Positions 31,381 to 36,204 of a DNA stretch of 36,204 nucleotides are shown piece by piece. The position numbers and the translations under genes were made by a program. This DNA is from Bacteroidales bacterium (lineage in GTDB: Bacteria; Bacteroidota; Bacteroidia; Bacteroidales; UBA932): positions 1 through 36,204 of the forward strand of contig JAFWOY010000025.1 of NCBI GenBank assembly GCA_017509755.1, written 5' to 3'. Numbering within the stretch: the first letter of the stretch is position 1; every line of letters starts with the position of its first letter. The notes beneath the pieces were generated by a model, which worked only from the letters and a program-made list of their open reading frames with translations, ran no database searches and was not told where the DNA came from.

Positions 31381-32532
31381 TTATCCAATAATCCATTTGC
31401 CTGCTTTGGGGATCCGCTGCACCAACACGGAGAACGCCGCTACCACGACAAACGAGACGACAGCCGTAACGAGGATCGCAACAGGGGTCGGACAGAGCGG
31501 TCGAAAGTAAGCGGAGACAGGCACAAGAACCAGCAGATGACACAGATACATGCCGTAGCTGGCCTTTGAGACAGGCAGCAGCACACGCTGGTAAAAGCGC
31601 CCGTCCGCTGTAATCTTCCGGAAGAGCAGGAGCCAGGCAATCGTCATCAGCGCCACGCCGACGGTATCGTTGCACCAGGTCGTTTCCCAGCTGACGGCCA
31701 GGTCGATTGTGCCGCTTTTCGGGAATACTTCTCCACCGGCCAATACGCGGCGCAGGAAACCGCCGAAAGAGATGGCAAAGCCCGCGAGATATGCCGGCAA
31801 AGCAATGGCCAGTGTCTTGCCCCAGGACAACTGGCCGACAAAGCGGCGGAAATACAAACCCAACAGCAGGTAGCCGATCATGCCGCTCAAGTAATAGAAC
31901 ACGCCGTAGCCATTCCAGCTAGCCTCGCCCCAAAGCGGATAGAGGGCTTGGCGCGGCAGCCCGAAGGGCCCGTATGTCACGGCCAGCTCGCCGCCAGCCG
32001 CCCAGTCGCGCACCAGTGGCAGCAACGTGGTCAAAAACCAGATCCCCAGATAAACCTGCAACTCTTTCTTGCTGACCTTCTCCGCCCACGGCGAGAGCAG
32101 AGGCATGATCAGGTAGAGGCCCACAAGCATATAAACGAACCAGAGGTGTCCGGCCGCATAGTTGAAATTGAGCAGCAGGCCCCTGAAATTCTCCACGGGT
32201 TCGCCCCAGACCAACGCATAGACCACGGTCCAGATGGCGAATGGAATAAGGATCCGCACCGCCCTGCGGCGGAAGAATTCTCCCGTGGTATAGTGCAGGG
32301 GGAACTGCAAGAAACTGGAAGCCACGATGAAGAGGGGAACGCAGGCTCGCACGAAAGAATCGAAAAAGGCCGCCCAGAAGGCATCGGAACGTGTCAGGAT
32401 TTGCGCGCCTTCTCCGCCCAGATAGAAAGGTTCGGTACTGTGAACCAGCATTACCATGAAACAGGCGGCGACGCGCATCCAATCCACCCAGATGGCACGC
32501 TTGGCGGTTGGGTCAGTGCTTGTCATAGGCAT
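31381..32532 (-). CDS. Acyltransferase 3 family membrane protein
   Basis: Integral membrane acyltransferase of 383 residues with about ten spans; it typically moves an acetyl group onto a cell-surface sugar. The family start is clear: WVDWMRVAACFMVMLVHSTEPF, with the conserved histidine in the first span (H31). Its 5' end overlaps the preceding lipoprotein gene by 20 bases. Together with the deacetylase two genes downstream, it may tune O-acetylation of a surface polysaccharide (inference). The start could be codon 3. Confidence 0.88.
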   Translation of the reverse strand: MPMTSTDPTAKRAIWVDWMRVAACFMVMLVHSTEPFYLGGEGAQILTRSDAFWAAFFDSFVRACVPLFIVASSFLQFPLHYTTGEFFRRRAVRILIPFAIWTVVYALVWGEPVENFRGLLLNFNYAAGHLWFVYMLVGLYLIMPLLSPWAEKVSKKELQVYLGIWFLTTLLPLVRDWAAGGELAVTYGPFGLPRQALYPLWGEASWNGYGVFYYLSGMIGYLLLGLYFRRFVGQLSWGKTLAIALPAYLAGFAISFGGFLRRVLAGGEVFPKSGTIDLAVSWETTWCNDTVGVALMTIAWLLLFRKITADGRFYQRVLLPVSKASYGMYLCHLLVLVPVSAYFRPLCPTPVAILVTAVVSFVVVAAFSVLVQRIPKAGKWIIG

Positions 32533-33157
32533 CGATCAAAGATTTCATTTCCTTTTCGAAGATGTCGCGCGCGATAATCCGGTAGTGCGGGTGATACGTG
32601 TCGCGGAAGGCAGCACTGTGGCTGATTATCAGATGTCCCTCAGCGATCATGGCATCGAGCGCGGCAAGGTCTTTTTCCGCATCGGGGATTTCGGGGAAAT
32701 GTTGCCGGATCACTTCCGCGACCGCCTGCCACTTCGCAATCCACTGTTCCGGTGGTACCTTCTGCCCCTCGTTGGCGCTGCGCACAAAAGCGTCCAGATA
32801 GGCTTCCGGAGTCAGGATTCCGTCCAGCACGGTAGAGAGATCGACCCGGATATAATTCCCTTGGTCGCCGACCGGCACATGGCGTCGGGACGGCACGGTA
32901 TAGCGCGCGGCAGCCAGGTCTTCCCGGTAGGTCTGCAACTCGGTCTCGAGATAATTCCGGGCTGATTCCACATTTGCAATGAGGTGCTCCGGCCCGAGAT
33001 TGTCCTGACAGAAACTCTTATAAATGTCCAGCACCCGCGTCTCCGGATAATCGGTCAGCTGCCGGGAAATGGCCTTCTGCACCGGATCGGCCTGGCAACT
33101 GCCCAGCAGCAGGACTGCGGCGAGGAGAGAAAGGATACGGTAGGGCATGGGTATCAT
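32513..33157 (-). CDS. Lipoprotein of unknown function
   Basis: Protein of 214 residues with a lipoprotein signal (lipobox LGSC, C21). After the cysteine, the sequence is mostly helical and polar, with the segment YPETRVLDIYKSFCQDNLGPEHLI. I do not recognise a named family, although it looks like a conserved Bacteroidales lipoprotein. It is the first gene of the operon. The promoter ends 6 bases upstream of the first ATG, so the ATG at 33148 (codon 4) is more likely the true start. Confidence 0.75.
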   Translation of the reverse strand: MIPMPYRILSLLAAVLLLGSCQADPVQKAISRQLTDYPETRVLDIYKSFCQDNLGPEHLIANVESARNYLETELQTYREDLAAARYTVPSRRHVPVGDQGNYIRVDLSTVLDGILTPEAYLDAFVRSANEGQKVPPEQWIAKWQAVAEVIRQHFPEIPDAEKDLAALDAMIAEGHLIISHSAAFRDTYHPHYRIIARDIFEKEMKSLIDAYDKH

Positions 33158-33163
33158 TTTTCA

Positions 33164-33171
33164 CAAAGATA
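33164..33171 (-). promoter_or_regulatory. -7 element of the lipoprotein-acyltransferase operon
   Basis: TATCTTTG on the minus strand; a transcript would start about at 33157, very close to the start codon. Confidence 0.55.
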
Positions 33172-33177
33172 CACAAA

Positions 33178-33212
33178 AAACCCCTTCGGAGGTCGGGATA
33201 TGCGAAGGGTTT
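33178..33212. promoter_or_regulatory. Imperfect inverted repeat between divergent promoters
   Basis: AAACCCCTTCG (33178-33188) and CGAAGGGTTT (33203-33212) pair over 10 positions with one bulged C. It sits exactly between two outward-facing -7 elements and could be an operator. Confidence 0.35.
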
Positions 33213-33214
33213 CG

Positions 33215-33222
33215 TATCTTTG
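33215..33222 (+). promoter_or_regulatory. -7 element of the cyclophilin operon
   Basis: TATCTTTG fits TAnnTTTG, 20 bases upstream of the ATG. No clear -33 TTTG is found. Confidence 0.5.
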
Positions 33223-33242
33223 TAAAATAGCAAAGAATCCTG

Positions 33243-33926
33243 ATGAAAAAACTGTTTTATTGCTGGGCCGTTGCCGCCAGCCTGCTGTGCCTGGCTTCCT
33301 GCAAGCAGAAAGAAGTGCATGTGGTGCTCGAGACTGACTGCGGGACCATCGAACTCAAACTCTACAATCAAACGCCGCAGCATCGCGACAATTTCCGCGC
33401 CCTGGTTGCGGAAGGCGCGTACGATTCGCTGCTGTTTCACCGTGTCATCCGCGACTTCATGATCCAGGGCGGTGATCCTGACTCGAAAACGGCGGCTCCC
33501 GGTGCCCTGCTAGGAGAAGGAGACCGGCCTTACACGATTCCTGCGGAATTCCGGTTGGATGAAGGTATCTACCATCGCCGGGGTACCCTGGCTGCCGCCC
33601 GCGAAGGTGACGACGTGAATCCAGCGCAACGCAGTTCGGCCATGCAGTTCTATATCGTCTGGGGCCAGATCTTCGATGAGGAAGGGCTGGACAAGGTACA
33701 GAAGCGTCTTGATGCCCGCACAGATGGTCGTGTGAAACTCACACCTGCCATGCGTGAGACTTACAAGACTGTTGGTGGTACACCGCATCTGGATGGCCAA
33801 TACACCGTCTATGGCGAGGTTGTCAGCGGGCTGGACGTCGTAGATGCCATCCAGAACGTCGCTACCGACTCCAACGACCGTCCCCTCCAGGATGTCCGGA
33901 TTCTTCGGGCTTACGTCAAAAAGTAA
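33243..33926 (+). CDS. Cyclophilin-type peptidyl-prolyl isomerase, lipoprotein
   Basis: Periplasmic or surface cyclophilin of 227 residues with lipobox LASC (C20). The cyclophilin core is clear: FHRVIRDFMIQGGDP (catalytic arginine in RVI), an AMQFYI segment matching the SQFFI motif, and YTVYGEVVSGLDVVDAI near the end. An insertion of about 35 residues (GLDKVQKRLDARTDGRVKL) between core strands is common in Bacteroidetes members. It assists folding of exported proteins. It is followed after 4 bases by the Nudix gene. Confidence 0.93.
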   Translation: MKKLFYCWAVAASLLCLASCKQKEVHVVLETDCGTIELKLYNQTPQHRDNFRALVAEGAYDSLLFHRVIRDFMIQGGDPDSKTAAPGALLGEGDRPYTIPAEFRLDEGIYHRRGTLAAAREGDDVNPAQRSSAMQFYIVWGQIFDEEGLDKVQKRLDARTDGRVKLTPAMRETYKTVGGTPHLDGQYTVYGEVVSGLDVVDAIQNVATDSNDRPLQDVRILRAYVKK

Positions 33927-33930
33927 AGGA

Positions 33931-34383
33931 ATGGCTTCTCGGGGAACATATATCTATGACTACCCGCGGCCGGCCGTAACGACCGACTGCGTCGTGTTTG
34001 GCCGGGAAGCATCCGGCGCGTTGTCCGTGCTCCTCATCGAGCGAGGCGGCGCGCCCTTCGAAGGCTGCTGGGCTTTCCCGGGTGGCTTTCTGGAAATGGA
34101 TGAGACGGTAGAAGAAGGCGCTGCACGAGAGTTGTTGGAGGAGACGGGATTGTGCCTTTCGCCCGCGAGCGGCCAATTGACCCAGTTGGGTTGTTACTCG
34201 GAAGTCGATCGCGATCCGCGCGGTCGTGTCATCACGATTGCTTTCTATGCGCTTATCGAAAAACAACCTGTCAAGGGAAGCGATGACGCCCGCCAGGCAC
34301 AATGGTTTCCGCTGTCTGCGCTGCCGCCGCTTGCGTTCGATCACGCTTTGATCTTGCGGCACGCTTTGGAACGCTTACGCTGA
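33931..34383 (+). CDS. Nudix hydrolase
   Basis: Nucleotide-diphosphate-linked hydrolase of 150 residues. The Nudix box is complete (GGFLEMDETVEEGAARELLE followed by ETG), matching GX5EX7REUXEEXGU. The N-terminal YDYPRPAVTTDCVVF is typical of the ADP-ribose/NADH-type subfamily, but the substrate is not certain. The ATG at 33931 follows an AAAGGA purine stretch, one of the few Shine-Dalgarno-like sites here. It is in the cyclophilin operon, 5 bases before the phosphoesterase gene. Confidence 0.93.
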   Translation: MASRGTYIYDYPRPAVTTDCVVFGREASGALSVLLIERGGAPFEGCWAFPGGFLEMDETVEEGAARELLEETGLCLSPASGQLTQLGCYSEVDRDPRGRVITIAFYALIEKQPVKGSDDARQAQWFPLSALPPLAFDHALILRHALERLR

Positions 34384-34388
34384 ATAGG

Positions 34389-35528
34389 ATGGCCCGGCAC
34401 GGTTTGGTTTTCTTTCTCCTGGCGTTGCTGCTGGCAATGATCGTTTATGAAGGCTGGCATCTGTGGAAGATTGTGCCAGGCGGGTGGCCTGTCAAACTGG
34501 GCTTCACTGGGCTTTTTATCTGCTGGTTCTGTGTGTTTGTGGCCGGTTTGGCGTTTACGGAACGTTTTTCAGTCCGGACGACCGTCTGGCTCAGCGAAAT
34601 CGGCATGCCCTGGATGATCGCTTTCGTGTATTTGCTCCTGCTTTTCGCGCTGGCGGACCTGGCCCTGCTCTGCCGGTTCCTGCCACGTGCTATACTGGAG
34701 AATAACGCGGTTGTTTGTTTCTCTCTCGTGGGATTTATCGCAGTCCTTACCTGGGCGGGCAATCTCCAATACCGACACAAGAGCCGTGAGGAATTGACCA
34801 TCCAGACCGACAAGGTCTTAGAGCGGCCTTTGACCATAGTCTTCGCCAGCGATCTGCATCTGGGTTACCAAAATCGCCGGGCGGAACTCGCCCGTTGGAT
34901 CGACCTGATCAATGCTGCGCATCCCGACCTGGTCCTGCTGGGCGGCGACGTTTTGGACCGCAGCCTCCGGCCGGTGCTGGAAGGGAATTATGCCGCCGAG
35001 TTCCGACGGCTCTCAGCTCCCGCCTATGCGGTCTGCGGCAATCATGAGTATTATGGCGATCCGGAAAAGGCACGGCAATTCTTCGCGGATGCCGGTATCA
35101 CGCTGCTGCAGGACGAAGCCGTCGATATCTTTTCCCTCCGTATCATCGGCCGGGAAGACCGGACCAATCCCGCCCGAAAACCTTTGTCGGCTCTTTTGGG
35201 TGAAATAAAGGAAGCGACGTCTGATCTATCTGCGGGTATGCCCCCCGCTAAGCCCTTTACGATCTTGCTGGATCATCAACCGTTCCATTTGGAAGAAGCC
35301 GAAGCCGCCGGCATCGACTTCCAGTTCAGCGGCCATACCCATCGCGGCCAAATCTGGCCCGCCAACTGGGTCACCGATGCCATGTATGAAAAGTCCTGGG
35401 GTTCGCATACCCGCGGCCATACCCGCTACTACATCTCCTCCGGCCTCGGCATCTGGGGCCCGAAGGTCCGCCTCGGCTCCCGCTCCGAGTATCTCGTCCT
35501 TCATCTCACCCACACCGGACAAAACTAG
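34389..35528 (+). CDS. Membrane-anchored metallophosphoesterase (YkuE/YaeI-like)
   Basis: Protein of 379 residues with about four N-terminal membrane spans and a C-terminal calcineurin-like phosphoesterase domain. Metal motifs appear in order: FASDLHLGY (DxH), GGDVLD (GDxxD), CGNHEYY (GNHE), LDHQPFH and SGHTHRGQIWP (GHTH). Related proteins act on phospholipids such as UDP-diacylglucosamine or on cyclic nucleotides; the substrate here is unknown. The start at 34389 is chosen as the first codon after the Nudix stop. It ends the operon, just before the 73-bp array. Confidence 0.92.
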   Translation: MARHGLVFFLLALLLAMIVYEGWHLWKIVPGGWPVKLGFTGLFICWFCVFVAGLAFTERFSVRTTVWLSEIGMPWMIAFVYLLLLFALADLALLCRFLPRAILENNAVVCFSLVGFIAVLTWAGNLQYRHKSREELTIQTDKVLERPLTIVFASDLHLGYQNRRAELARWIDLINAAHPDLVLLGGDVLDRSLRPVLEGNYAAEFRRLSAPAYAVCGNHEYYGDPEKARQFFADAGITLLQDEAVDIFSLRIIGREDRTNPARKPLSALLGEIKEATSDLSAGMPPAKPFTILLDHQPFHLEEAEAAGIDFQFSGHTHRGQIWPANWVTDAMYEKSWGSHTRGHTRYYISSGLGIWGPKVRLGSRSEYLVLHLTHTGQN

Positions 35529-35556
35529 CACGTCCCTCAAGAGATTCCTTTGTTCA

Positions 35557-36204
35557 TGCCCGCCTCCTCTTTGAAATCTCCCGAGCCGGTCAGCACTGCC
35601 CTGTGGCATGACTAAAAGCCATCATCGCTGGCTCGCACGTGTCGCTGTCCCTTGCGAGCCGGCCGGACCCGCTTTGGATCGCCATCGGTCGTCATTTCCG
35701 CCGGCTCGCCCCATTCGTAGAGTATCCCGAGCCGGAAGATTCCGCTCGTTAGCGTCTTCAAAGGCCACCTCCGCCGGCTCGCACCAACCACAGATCACTG
35801 CGAGCCGGGCGACCACGTCCGGGAACGCCCTCTGTAGCTATTCTCTCGGGCTCGCCCCATTCGTAGAGTATCCCGAGCCGGAAGATTCCACTCGTTAGCG
35901 TCTTCAAAGGCCACCTCCGCCGGCTCGCACCAACCACAGATCACCGCGAGCCGGGCGACCACGTCCGGGAACGCCCTCTGTGGCTATTCTCTCGGGCTCG
36001 CCCCATTCGTAGAGTATCCCGAGCCGGAGGTTTCCGCTCGTTAGCGTCTTCAAAGGCCACCTCCGCCGGCTCGCACCAACCACAGATCACCGCGAGCCGG
36101 GCGACCACGTCCGGGAACGCCCTCTGTAGCTATTCTCTCGGGCTCGCCCCATTCGTAGAGTATCCCGAGCCGGAAGATTCCACTCGTTAGCGTCTTCAAA
36201 GGCC
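35557..36204. repeat. Array of 73-bp units with alternating inverted GGCTCG/CGAGCC motifs (continues past window)
   Basis: CGAGCC occurs at 35582, 35655, 35728, 35801, 35874, 35947, 36020, 36093 and 36166, exactly 73 bases apart. GGCTCG occurs at 35630, 35703, 35776, 35849 and so on, also 73 apart, always 48 bases after and 25 before a CGAGCC. From 35728 two unit types alternate, giving a 146-bp higher-order repeat with few substitutions. The first two units (35582-35727) keep the motifs and spacing although most of their interior is unrelated. A degenerate motif TGCCCGC at 35557 is in phase and marks the left end. 73 is not a multiple of 3 and no credible ORF spans it, so it is non-coding. 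No other gene is seen from 35529 to the end. Confidence 0.9.

Noticed and set aside
35608..35898. A 96-codon ORF inside the 73-bp array
   Set aside because: The repeat unit is not a multiple of three, the frame starts in a divergent unit and has no family features; it is not supported as a gene.
35582..36204. CRISPR array
   Set aside because: The conserved motifs are only 6-8 bases, the intervening segments themselves recur in alternation, and no cas gene is near.

Overview
The window looks like chromosome of an uncultured, anaerobic, gut- or rumen-type member of the Bacteroidales. The evidence is: many promoters of the Bacteroidetes form (TTTG, about 19 bases, TAnnTTTG), few Shine-Dalgarno sites, many lipoprotein signal peptides, an S46 dipeptidyl-peptidase, a DUF4434 protein, a TSCPD protein, and dense [FeFe]-hydrogenase metabolism. 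The assignment below order level is a guess. The genes are G+C-rich and tightly packed in short operons, with AT-rich promoter gaps.

Left part (1-2820): the end of an IS256-family transposase, then a glycyl-radical-enzyme activase without a partner enzyme in view, converging on an aldo/keto reductase with a ferredoxin tail. Hydrogenase region (2921-14529): a HydB-HydA-HydC operon (NAD(H)/ferredoxin-linked, probably electron-bifurcating, group A [FeFe]-hydrogenase) closed by a strong terminator; then a second operon with its own promoter encoding a [2Fe-2S] thioredoxin-like ferredoxin, a PAS-containing sensory (group C, HydS-type) [FeFe]-hydrogenase, a PP2C/SpoIIE-type phosphatase and a group B [FeFe]-hydrogenase; then, converging, the maturases HydG and HydF. 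HydE is not in the window. The arrangement suggests H2 sensing by HydS, signal output through the phosphatase, and control of hydrogenase expression or activity.

Middle part (14628-21163): an acetylxylan-esterase-like lipoprotein, then a five-gene minus-strand operon hypB - large GltD-like FAD/Fe-S oxidoreductase - hypA - small membrane protein - DUF5692 membrane protein. No nickel enzyme is visible, so this is a candidate undescribed redox/membrane system. Right part (21283-35528): S46 peptidase/GNAT/EEP nuclease operon; C26 amidase/FAD oxidoreductase/DUF4434 operon; rhomboid protease; DUF418 membrane protein; a lipoprotein/acyltransferase/TSCPD/deacetylase operon; and a cyclophilin/Nudix/metallophosphoesterase operon.

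Two non-coding structures are the most unusual things here. (1) Two hairpin elements of about 140 bp (12970-13103 and 24698-24839) share a conserved core but have completely different, internally self-complementary 28- and 34-bp arms, and each is flanked by a short direct repeat that looks like a target-site duplication. (2) From about 35557 to the window end runs an array with an exact 73-bp period: short inverted motifs GGCTCG and CGAGCC alternate at spacings of 25 and 48 bases, even where the sequence between them is unrelated.
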